A DNA stretch of 38,445 nt from an uncultured Eubacteriales bacterium. GTDB taxonomy: Bacteria; Bacillota; Clostridia; Christensenellales; Aristaeellaceae. The notes below the pieces were generated by a model. It was not told the DNA's origin, made no database searches, and saw nothing but the letters and a program-made list of their open reading frames with translations. Of the stretch, positions 29,503-35,748 are shown piece after piece. How positions within the stretch are numbered: the stretch's first letter is position 1; each line of letters starts with the position of its first letter. The stretch covers positions 1 to 38,445 of the forward strand of contig UQNM01000011.1 of NCBI GenBank assembly GCA_900542395.1, written 5' to 3'. The translations under genes and the position numbers were made by a program.

Positions 29503-30267
29503 TTATATTTCTTCGATTCGGTATGCCCAAGCCTCGCAGGTCAGCTCGCCCGTGCCGATTTCCAGCGTCGCGCTGTCCTCCAGCCTTTTGCGCCAGATGA
29601 CGCTGCTGCCCGGCAAAAGCCCCATGTCTTCCGTGGCGTATGCGCTTTGCATCATCGCGTCGAGGATTCGCCCGTCCGCGTCTTCGAGAATCGCGCCGCT
29701 GACCGCGCCGTAGAGCGTTTCCTCCGTCGTGTTCGTCAGCTCCACGCAGAGGTATTGCCCCTCCCGCCACGCGCGAACGCCATCCAGCCGCGTCCAGCGC
29801 GTGTAGGCGCGCGTGCTCGTCTCGACGGTTATCTCGATGCCGCTCACCCTGCCGATATCCTTCGTAAAGTCGTACATCCATTCGCTGACGATCATCGTCT
29901 CTCCGGGCTCGATCACGTCCGGCAGATGGCTGACATAACGCTCCTCGTGCAGCGCCTTCCCGTTCGCGCCGACCGCCTTCATCTGCACCGTCTGAATCGG
30001 CAGCCGCTTCCCGCTGACGTTGCGCAAAACGGCGTAGATGTGCGCCTCGGCGGCATGCTCGTTTTCCAAAATCACGCCGTATTTCTCGACCGTCAGCCGC
30101 TCGTCCGCGCACGTCACCCGAACGTCCTGCGGGATGCTCGCTTCCGCCGAATCCCCGCCGTCCATCATCTGCATCCAGATCGGCTTGAGAAAATCCAGCC
30201 CGTCCGCTGAAGCCGCCGCGCCGGTCAGCATCAGGGCGGCCAACAGCGCGCAAATTCTCTTTTTCAT
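29503..30267 (-). CDS. Secreted FxLYD-like domain protein (paralogue 2)
   Basis: Exported protein of 254 residues. Signal peptide residues 1-21 (MKKRICALLAALMLTGAAAS|ADG). The mature part has two related modules: NVSGKRLPIQTVQMKAVGAN..LHEERY..PGETMIVSEWMYD around 85-135 and NTTEETLYGAVSGAILEDAD..GLLPGSSVIW around 178-230, the beta-rich pattern of FxLYD domains. It is clearly paralogous to the protein encoded at 30384-31175, sharing module order and phrases such as NVSG and the final PGS(S/T) turn. Start ATG at 30267, with AGGGG 7 nt upstream. It lies between that paralogue and the sigma factor. Function unknown; a ligand or cell-surface sensor for the sigma system is a possibility. Confidence 0.8.
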   Translation of the reverse strand: MKKRICALLAALMLTGAAASADGLDFLKPIWMQMMDGGDSAEASIPQDVRVTCADERLTVEKYGVILENEHAAEAHIYAVLRNVSGKRLPIQTVQMKAVGANGKALHEERYVSHLPDVIEPGETMIVSEWMYDFTKDIGRVSGIEITVETSTRAYTRWTRLDGVRAWREGQYLCVELTNTTEETLYGAVSGAILEDADGRILDAMMQSAYATEDMGLLPGSSVIWRKRLEDSATLEIGTGELTCEAWAYRIEEI

Positions 30268-30287
30268 CGTTTTCCCCTCAATCAGAA

Positions 30288-30368
30288 AGAGACCTGCCCC
30301 CTTCCTTCTCTTCGGCTCAGCCTTTCATGCGAAAAGCCGATAGCCGGAAGGAGGCGCGGCAAGTCTCT
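30288..30368 (-). other. Large hairpin between the two secreted-protein genes
   Basis: An ~81-nt structure with AGAGAC / GTCTCT outer arms, TGCC / GGC, CCTTCC / GGAAGG and inner GGCT..AGCC pairings. It lies within the 116-bp gap between the paralogues. It has only a weak U-rich tail, so it may be a processing or partial-termination site. Confidence 0.5.
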
Positions 30369-30383
30369 CTCGTGTATGCGTCT

Positions 30384-31175
30384 TTAATCCAGCTCGTGCA
30401 GCGCGTATACCGTCGCGTTGCCGCTCTCAAGCGTCGTGTCGTTTTCGTAATCCCGAACGGTTGCGCGCAGGATCATCGTGCTGCCGGGGAAGATGCCCGT
30501 CGCGTTGCCCGTGCTGACCCTGCATACGTCCAGCAGCCTGCCCTCGTCGTCGTCCACCGCGATCACCGCGGAAACGCCGTAGATATCGGTGTCCAGCGTG
30601 TTCTCGACCAGCGCATACGCGATGCTGTCCATCATCATGCCCTGCGCGTCGATCTTCTGGTATTCGGTGTAGGTGCTCGTTTCGCTCTCCACCGTCACCG
30701 CGAAGCCCGCGATCTCGTCAATCGGGGTCTCGAAGCCGTAGAACCAATCCCAGATGAACATGCTCTCGCCGTCTTCCACCATGTCCGGCGCGCAGTTGGA
30801 ATAGCTCTCCTCTTCAACGACCTCGCCCGCCGCGTTCAGCGCCGAAACGGTCGCGCCGCGGGGATAGAGCGTCCGACCGCTGACGTTCTTGACCTCGATC
30901 ATCACGTTCGCTTCTCTGGAATACTTGTCCTCGGTCAGATAAGCGGAGGAACGCACCTTCTGGAAAAAGGGATCCTCGATCTTCACCGGCTTGCCGTAGC
31001 TGCTCTCTTCCTCGCTCTGCGCCGCCGGGGTTTCCGGCTCCGCCGTCTGCGTCTGCACCGTGCCGCCCTTCAGCCTGCTGGTGAAATCCTTGAGGCTGTT
31101 CGTCTCTTCCGCCGTCGCAAACGCCGCGCTCAGGCTCATCGCCAAAACGAGCGCCAGGGTCATTCTTCTTTTCAT
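30384..31175 (-). CDS. Secreted FxLYD-like domain protein (paralogue 1)
   Basis: Exported protein of 263 residues. Signal peptide about 1-22 (MKRRMTLALVLAMSLSAAFA|TAEE), then a low-complexity Thr/Glu/Pro-rich linker (about 35-60), then two FxLYD-like modules: NVSGRTLYPRGATVSALNAA..PDMVEDGESMFIWDWFYG and NTLDTDIYGVSAVIAVDDDE..GIFPGSTMILRATV. The second ends EGN-like ESGNATVYALHEL. It is a paralogue of the next gene's product. I placed the start at the ATG at 31175; a GTG four codons earlier has its Shine-Dalgarno sequence directly abutting, which is unlikely. Own promoter at 31226-31254. Possibly a cell-surface or secreted partner of the sigma/anti-sigma pair, which is inference. Confidence 0.8.
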   Translation of the reverse strand: MKRRMTLALVLAMSLSAAFATAEETNSLKDFTSRLKGGTVQTQTAEPETPAAQSEEESSYGKPVKIEDPFFQKVRSSAYLTEDKYSREANVMIEVKNVSGRTLYPRGATVSALNAAGEVVEEESYSNCAPDMVEDGESMFIWDWFYGFETPIDEIAGFAVTVESETSTYTEYQKIDAQGMMMDSIAYALVENTLDTDIYGVSAVIAVDDDEGRLLDVCRVSTGNATGIFPGSTMILRATVRDYENDTTLESGNATVYALHELD

Positions 31176-31225
31176 CGCCGTTCGCACCTTCCTTGTGAAA
31201 AAAATTTTTCGGTTGTCTTTTCTTT

Positions 31226-31254
31226 AGGATAGCACCGCCGCCTGTCGCTGTCAA
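31226..31254 (-). promoter_or_regulatory. Promoter of the secreted-protein / sigma-factor module
   Basis: Minus strand: TTGACA (31249-31254), 17-bp spacer, TATCCT (31226-31231). It begins immediately after the rplKA terminator, so the module is transcribed independently of the ribosomal genes. Confidence 0.65.
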
Positions 31255-31255
31255 T

Positions 31256-31292
31256 AAAAAAAAATCCGCACAGACCGAAATCTGCGCGGATT
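31256..31292 (-). terminator. Terminator of the rpmG-secE-nusG-rplK-rplA operon
   Basis: Minus strand: AATCCGCGCAGA (31281-31292) pairs with TCTGTGCGGATT (31263-31274), followed by ten T. It directly abuts the next promoter. Confidence 0.9.
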
Positions 31293-31310
31293 TTGCGTTC
31301 TATTTACAAA

Positions 31311-32000
31311 TTAGAACTTGAGCGGGTTGACCTTGATGCCCGGGCCCATCGTGGAAGACAGGACGACGGAACGCAGGTAAATGCCCTTGGCCGCGGCCGG
31401 CTTGGCGCGGTTGATGGCGTTCATCAGCGCGGTCAGGTTGGCCGTGAGCTGCTCGGCGGTGAAGGACTTCTTGCCGATCGGGCAGTGGATGATCGCCTGC
31501 TTGTCCAGACGATACTCGACCTTACCAGCCTTGATCTCGCTGATGGCCTTCGCCACATCCATGGTGACGGTGCCGCTCTTCGGGTTCGGCATGAGGCCCT
31601 TCGGACCGAGGACGCGGCCCAGACGGCCGACAACGCCCATCATGTTCGGGGTCGCGACGACAACGTCGAAGTCGAACCAGTTTTCGCCCTGGATCTTCGC
31701 AACCAGCTCCTCAGCGCCGACGTAATCCGCGCCGGCCTCCTCGGCGGCCTTGGCCTGCTCGCCCTTGGCGAACACGAGGACGCGAACCTTCTTGCCGGTG
31801 CCATGCGGCAGCACGACAGCGCCGCGAACCTGCTGATCGGCCTGACGCGGATCGACGCCCAGACGCACGGAGATCTCCATGGTCTCGTCGAACTTGGTCT
31901 TCGCGGTCTGCAGGGCGAGCTTCACGGCCTCGTCCGGATCATACAGCTTGCTGCTTTCGATGAGCTTCGCGCTCTCGAGATACTTCTTGCCATGCTTCAT
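31311..32000 (-). CDS. rplA: 50S ribosomal protein L1
   Basis: L1-stalk protein that binds 23S rRNA helices 76-78 and represses its own operon, 229 residues. It opens MKHGKKYLESAKLIESSKLYD, the usual bacterial N-terminus, and includes GVDPRQADQQVRGAVVLPHG and the conserved MPNPKSGTVTMDV around 145-160. Start ATG at 32000, with AAGGAGG 9 nt upstream. It is the last gene of its operon; a leader copy of the L1-binding site lies in the 105-bp gap before it. It is not followed by rplJ, as it is in most bacteria, but by four unrelated genes. Confidence 0.98.
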   Translation of the reverse strand: MKHGKKYLESAKLIESSKLYDPDEAVKLALQTAKTKFDETMEISVRLGVDPRQADQQVRGAVVLPHGTGKKVRVLVFAKGEQAKAAEEAGADYVGAEELVAKIQGENWFDFDVVVATPNMMGVVGRLGRVLGPKGLMPNPKSGTVTMDVAKAISEIKAGKVEYRLDKQAIIHCPIGKKSFTAEQLTANLTALMNAINRAKPAAAKGIYLRSVVLSSTMGPGIKVNPLKF

Positions 32001-32015
32001 GTTTATGTTCCTCCT

Positions 32016-32046
32016 TGTGGTACAAACGGCTTAAAATCCTCCCACA
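32016..32046 (-). promoter_or_regulatory. L1-binding site mimic before rplA
   Basis: Minus strand: TGTGGGAGG, then a 17-nt connecting part, then ACCACA. The GUGGGAGG..ACCAC arrangement is the one found in the L1-binding region of 23S rRNA, so the L1 protein should bind this mRNA site and block rplA translation. Confidence 0.65.
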
Positions 32047-32105
32047 GTTTCCGGCCTGCTTAACGCAAGCCGCCTCGCGCGGCGAGCCGCGCTTTTCACC
32101 GCCTG

Positions 32106-32534
32106 TTAGGCGTCGGCGACAGTCACGCCCATGGAGCGGGCGGTACCCTTGACCATGCTCATCGCGGACTCGATGTCGGCGGCGTTCAGGTCGGGCATCT
32201 TCTTCTCAGCGATCTCGCGGACCTGCGCCTGCGTGAGCTGGCCAACCTTGGTCTTGTTGGGCTTGCCGCTGCCGGACTCGAGACCCAGCGCCTTCTTGAT
32301 GAGCACCGGGACCGGCGGGGTCTTGGTGATGAAGGTGAAGGAACGGTCGGAGTAGACGGTGATGACGACCGGGATGATCAGGCCGACATCGTTCTTGGTG
32401 CGCTCGTTGAACTCCTTGCAGAAGCCCGGGATATTGACACCGTGCTGACCGAGCGCCGGGCCGATAGGCGGCGCAGGATTGGCCTTACCGGCCTGCACCT
32501 GCAGCTTAATCATGCCAGTTACTTTCTTAGCCAT
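32106..32534 (-). CDS. rplK: 50S ribosomal protein L11
   Basis: GTPase-centre protein, 142 residues. The N-terminal domain has the proline-rich thiostrepton-site segment NPAPPIGPALGQHGVNIPGF (21-40) and the C-terminal rRNA-binding domain has AMSMVKGTARSMGVTV. The start chosen is the ATG at 32534 (MAKKVTGMIKL), with GAGGA 8 nt upstream; upstream in-frame codons would add an unrelated extension through the leader. It lies between nusG and rplA, with L1-mimic leaders on both sides. Confidence 0.98.
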   Translation of the reverse strand: MAKKVTGMIKLQVQAGKANPAPPIGPALGQHGVNIPGFCKEFNERTKNDVGLIIPVVITVYSDRSFTFITKTPPVPVLIKKALGLESGSGKPNKTKVGQLTQAQVREIAEKKMPDLNAADIESAMSMVKGTARSMGVTVADA

Positions 32535-32554
32535 GGTAATAATCCTCCTCAATC

Positions 32555-32587
32555 TGTGGTCACGCGGAACATGATGTTCCTCCCACG
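32555..32587 (-). promoter_or_regulatory. L1-binding site mimic before rplK
   Basis: Minus strand: CGTGGGAGGA, an internal AACAT/ATGTT stem, then ACCACA. It repeats the rplA-side motif and the 23S-like GUGGGAGG..ACCAC layout. Both leaders are also preceded by GCAGGCCGGA. Confidence 0.62.
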
Positions 32588-32702
32588 TCCGGCCTGCCGC
32601 TAAAAGCAGACCGGGCTGACGCCCATCTCTTGGCGAAATGAGCCTTTTCAACAACCGGGGATCGCCCGGGGGTTGTCTGTTTCGTCTTTCCGGAGCGGGG
32701 GC

Positions 32703-33224
32703 TTACAGGCGCTCCACCTCGGAAATGTCGTACTCCACCGTCGTCTTGCGGTTGAGGATCTCGATGGAGACCTTGACCTTGTGCTCCTCGGCGTTGATCT
32801 CCTCGACCGTGCCGATGGCGTTCTCCACGCTGCCGCTCTTGATCCGAACGTTGTCGCCCGGCTCAAGGTCGATGCGGATGGTGCCCTGGCAGCTGGTCAT
32901 TCTCTCATATTCCTCGTCCGTCAGCGGAATCGGCTCGCTTCCCGGGCCGACAAAGCCGGTCACGCCGCGCGTGTTGCGCACGACATACCAGCTCTCCGTC
33001 GTCTTGATCATCTTGACCAGAACGTAGCCGGGAAAGAGCTTGTGCTGAATGGTATGAGGCTTGCCATTGCGGATCTCGACGACTTCCTCAATCGGCACGG
33101 TGACTTCCTGAATCAGGTCGCCCATGCCGTTGTTTTCCACCGTCTTGACGAGATCGTTGGCGACTTTGTTTTCGTAACCCGAATAGGTATGCACAACATA
33201 CCACAGGGCCTTCTCGTCCGCCAT
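32703..33224 (-). CDS. nusG: Transcription antitermination/pausing factor NusG
   Basis: Elongation factor that binds the RNA polymerase clamp, 173 residues. The NGN domain (about 1-110) begins ALWYVVHTYSGYENKVA and has the KMIKTTESWYVVRNTRGVTG segment; the KOW domain (about 120-173) contains PGDNVRIKSGSVENAIGTVE. Start ATG at 33224, with CAGGAGG 6 nt upstream. It follows secE by 23 bp, in the usual order. The 168-bp gap to rplK holds an L1-mimic leader and a GC-rich CCCCGGG/CCCGGGG-type hairpin (32650-32672) without a U tail. Confidence 0.98.
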   Translation of the reverse strand: MADEKALWYVVHTYSGYENKVANDLVKTVENNGMGDLIQEVTVPIEEVVEIRNGKPHTIQHKLFPGYVLVKMIKTTESWYVVRNTRGVTGFVGPGSEPIPLTDEEYERMTSCQGTIRIDLEPGDNVRIKSGSVENAIGTVEEINAEEHKVKVSIEILNRKTTVEYDISEVERL

Positions 33225-33247
33225 GTTAACCCTCCTGTGGTCAGGCC

Positions 33248-33511
33248 TTACAGCTCAATGAGCTTCTTGACCAGGAACGAGGAACCGGTATCCAGCAGAC
33301 CGACGACGATCGCCAGCACCACGACAAACGCGATGACGACGATAGAGTAATTGATGAGATCCTTCTTGGACGGCCACGCGACCTTCTTCAGCTCGGCCAC
33401 CATGTTCTTGAACGCATCGGAAATGCGGCCAGGCAGGGCGACGATCCAATTCTTCGCGCGGGTGAAGAAACCGGGCTTTTCGGTGTTCTTCGCGCCTTTG
33501 TTTTCAGACAT
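33248..33511 (-). CDS. secE: Preprotein translocase subunit SecE
   Basis: Small essential Sec translocon subunit, 87 residues. Short cytoplasmic part with the SecE signature NMVAELKKVAWPSKKDLINY (37-56), then a single membrane helix, VVIAFVVVLAIVVGLL (58-73). The start chosen is the ATG at 33511 (MSENKGAKN), with AAGGA 10 nt upstream; a GTG three codons earlier has poorer spacing. It lies between rpmG and nusG in the expected order. Confidence 0.95.
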   Translation of the reverse strand: MSENKGAKNTEKPGFFTRAKNWIVALPGRISDAFKNMVAELKKVAWPSKKDLINYSIVVIAFVVVLAIVVGLLDTGSSFLVKKLIEL

Positions 33512-33545
33512 CTCTTTCACATCCTTGTCCGTCTTGTCGCGTGAA

Positions 33546-33710
33546 TTAGCGGGTTTCCTTGTGAACCGTGTGCTTCTTGCAGAAACGGCAGTACTTGCTC
33601 ATTTCGATACGGTCCGGGTTGTTGCGCTTATTCTTCATCGTGTTGTAATTGCGTTGCTTGCACTCCGTGCAGGCCAGCGTGATCTTCACGCGCACACCAG
33701 CAGCAGCCAT
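33546..33710 (-). CDS. rpmG: 50S ribosomal protein L33
   Basis: Small ribosomal protein of 54 residues, read by eye from the minus strand; too short for most gene-finding cut-offs. It begins MAAAGVRVKITLACTECKQR and contains two CxxC pairs (TECK at 14-17 region: Cys14, Cys17; CRFC: Cys41, Cys44), the zinc-ribbon, C+ form of L33. It ends KKHTVHKETR. Start ATG at 33710, with GGAGGTG 7 nt upstream. It is the first gene of the rpmG-secE-nusG-rplK-rplA operon. The tRNA-Trp gene often found next to it in related bacteria is absent. Confidence 0.95.
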   Translation of the reverse strand: MAAAGVRVKITLACTECKQRNYNTMKNKRNNPDRIEMSKYCRFCKKHTVHKETR

Positions 33711-33726
33711 ACAAGACACCTCCTTC

Positions 33727-33751
33727 TCAAAAAGCGGACTTCTTCAGTCCG
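33727..33751 (-). terminator. Possible attenuator before rpmG
   Basis: Minus strand: CGGACT-gaaga-AGTCCG followed by CTTTTT, in the 60-nt leader of rpmG. The 6-bp stem is weak; it may be a leaky attenuator. Confidence 0.35.
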
Positions 33752-33767
33752 TCAAACATGCTTGCAT

Positions 33768-33796
33768 ATTGTACACCCGGCGGCCATGCTTGTCAA
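33768..33796 (-). promoter_or_regulatory. Promoter of rpmG-secE-nusG-rplK-rplA
   Basis: Minus strand: TTGACA (33791-33796), 17-bp spacer, TACAAT (33768-33773), 57 bp upstream of rpmG. Near-consensus, as expected for a highly expressed operon. Confidence 0.8.
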
Positions 33797-33902
33797 CCGT
33801 TTTTTGCAAGTTTTTTTGAATACTTCTGGTCTCCTTCTGTTTTCTCCCGTTTTCTCCGTTTTTCTCCGTTTTTTAATTCCCGTGCCCGAAAAAATTCAGA
33901 TA

Positions 33903-33935
33903 AAACAAGCCCCGGCGCGCCGCGCCGGGGCTTGT
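33903..33935 (-). terminator. Terminator of the argS operon
   Basis: ACAAGCCCCGGCGCG / GCGCCGGGGCTTGT is a nearly perfect palindrome with a TTTTATC tail on the minus strand, 5 bp past the end of the small membrane-protein gene. It shields rpmG's promoter. Confidence 0.85.
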
Positions 33936-33940
33936 ATGCG

Positions 33941-34447
33941 TCATTTCGTTTCGGCGTCCACGCCGAGCGCGTACAGGGTCTGCTCGTCCGCCTGCGCGAT
34001 AATCATGTAAACCGTTTCGCCGTCCCTCGCGCAGAGCATCGCGTTTTCCCCGCTGCGCGCGTATACCGCGTCCGTTTCGCCGATGGCGAAGCCCGTGACG
34101 AGCTGCGCCTGCCAGCCCTCCTGTTTCATCCGCTCGATGTAGGCCGCCGGGCTGGCGGTGATCGCCTGCGCCCGCGTGCCGTCCGCCAGAAGATACGTCC
34201 GCGTCAGCACGTCGCACAGCTTTCCGCCCATTTGAACGCGCTCGCGGCTTTCGCCTTCCATTTCGCCGCTCCCCAGCGCCAACGTCTTCGCCGTTTCGGC
34301 CTGCTTCGCCTGCGCGCCGTCCGTCCTGTCCGCGAGCTGGTAGACCATCGTGCCGTAAAACACGGCGCACAGGATCAGCGCGCAGGCCGCGCCCAAAAGC
34401 GCCATCAGCGCGCCGGTCAGTCGGCTTTTCCTTTTCTTTCCGCTCAT
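33941..34447 (-). CDS. Small membrane-anchored protein of unknown function
   Basis: 168 residues. A basic N-terminus (SGKKRKSR) precedes one membrane segment at about 13-34 (GALMALLGAACALILCAVFYG), followed by an outside domain of ~130 residues rich in Ala, Glu, Thr (LTRTYLLADGTRAQAIT, TDAVYARSGENAMLC). I do not recognise a family; a short domain typical of envelope-associated sensors is possible, but nothing specific is visible. The start chosen is the ATG at 34447, which overlaps the DUF815 stop by four bases (ATGA); the longer in-frame start would lie inside that gene. Third gene of argS-DUF815-this gene. Confidence 0.72.
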   Translation of the reverse strand: MSGKKRKSRLTGALMALLGAACALILCAVFYGTMVYQLADRTDGAQAKQAETAKTLALGSGEMEGESRERVQMGGKLCDVLTRTYLLADGTRAQAITASPAAYIERMKQEGWQAQLVTGFAIGETDAVYARSGENAMLCARDGETVYMIIAQADEQTLYALGVDAETK

Positions 34448-35736
34448 GCCTTGCCTTCGCCCGCGATATAATCGACAAACTGCCTCGCAATCCGCGGGGA
34501 GCATCCGTTGTGGCTCACCGTCCACGCGCGGGCGCGCGGCATCAGCTCGTCCCAGTCGTATTCCGCCCCGCGCGCATCCAGCAGCGCGCGGCAGATCGTG
34601 AAGTATTCCTCCTGCGTCGGCACGGAGAACGTCAGCCGCAGGTCAAAGCGATCCGCCAGAGAGAATTTTTCCTCCAGCGTGTCGCGTTCATTCACGTCAT
34701 CCTGCCGTTCGGAGAAGCGCTGGCGCACGATGTTGCGGCGGTTGCTCGTCGCGTAAACCACGACGTTCGACGGGCGCGCCTCGAGGCCGCCCTCCAAAAC
34801 CGTCTTGAGCGCCGTGTATTCCGGGCAGGAATCGTTGAACGCCAGATCGTCCACAAACACGATGAATTTCCCCGGCTGCTCGCGCAGGATGGAGAAAATC
34901 GTCGGCAGATTCGTCAGCTGCGCCAGCGGCACCTCGACGATGCGCAGCCCCTCCAGCCAGAAGCTGCTCAGCAGCGCCTTGACCGTCGCGGATTTGCCCG
35001 TTCCCTTGTCGCCGTAGAGCAGAATGTTGCAGGCCTGCCGCCCGTCGAGCAGCCGGCGCGTGTTTTCCACCAGCGCGCCGCGCTCCCGCTCGTAGAGCAC
35101 CATGTCTTCCAGCCGGATCGGATCCGGTTCGCGGATGCCGCGCAGCCCGAGCGGATATTTTTCGCTCTCGCCGACCCACGTGCTGCCCGGACAGCGGGCA
35201 AACAGCCCCGTGCCCTGCTTTCGGAAAAACGCCGCCGTCATGGCCACGCCTTCCCGGCTCAGCATCGTTTGGGATAGCCGCGGGTCGCCCATCTCGCTGC
35301 CCAGCGTCGGTTCCCAAACGGGCAGGCGCGCCGCCGTCTGCCCGCTCATGCCCGCGCGTTCACACAGCAGCAGGAACATCGCCGGTTCAATCGCCGTCAG
35401 CCGCCCCAGCGCGTCCAGATCGTTGGCCAGCGCGTTGGTCAGGCTGTAGGGCAGCACATCCATCCGCGCGCAGAGCAGCGCCGCCGGGCTTTCCTCAAAC
35501 AGCACCGCCTCCAGCGCCTCGCGCGCAAAGCCGCCGCGCCCGTGCGCCGCCGCGTCCAGCCATGCGTCGTAAACGCGGCAGTAGGCCGCTGTCAGCGCTG
35601 CCTCGTCGGCGTTGTCCTTCGCGCAGGCGCGGCACAGATCGACCAGCGCCGCCATCGCCCTGTTTCGGAGCGTATGGCGCAGCGCCGTCATGCAATCCAG
35701 ATCGAGCAAAAGCCCGCGAAGCTGTCCGATGTCCAT
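34444..35736 (-). CDS. DUF815-family AAA-type ATPase
   Basis: ATPase of 430 residues in the DUF815 family (ATP-binding AAA-like proteins). The N-terminal ~200 residues are helical and not recognised. Walker A GDKGTGKS is at 242-249, Walker B FIVFVDD at 291-297, and a sensor-like NVVVYATSNRRNIV lies near 320-335. A C-terminal lid segment contains EEKFSLADRFDLRL and CSPRIARQF. The family's role is unclear; some members have been linked to envelope or stress functions. Start ATG at 35736, with AAGGGG 7 nt upstream. Lies 12 bp after argS and overlaps the next gene by four bases, so it is co-translated with both. Confidence 0.92.
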   Translation of the reverse strand: MDIGQLRGLLLDLDCMTALRHTLRNRAMAALVDLCRACAKDNADEAALTAAYCRVYDAWLDAAAHGRGGFAREALEAVLFEESPAALLCARMDVLPYSLTNALANDLDALGRLTAIEPAMFLLLCERAGMSGQTAARLPVWEPTLGSEMGDPRLSQTMLSREGVAMTAAFFRKQGTGLFARCPGSTWVGESEKYPLGLRGIREPDPIRLEDMVLYERERGALVENTRRLLDGRQACNILLYGDKGTGKSATVKALLSSFWLEGLRIVEVPLAQLTNLPTIFSILREQPGKFIVFVDDLAFNDSCPEYTALKTVLEGGLEARPSNVVVYATSNRRNIVRQRFSERQDDVNERDTLEEKFSLADRFDLRLTFSVPTQEEYFTICRALLDARGAEYDWDELMPRARAWTVSHNGCSPRIARQFVDYIAGEGKA

Positions 35737-35748
35737 AGGCGTTCCCCT

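Noticed and set aside
33512..33545. tRNA-Trp between rpmG and secE
   Set aside because: The gap is only 34 bp; no tRNA can fit.
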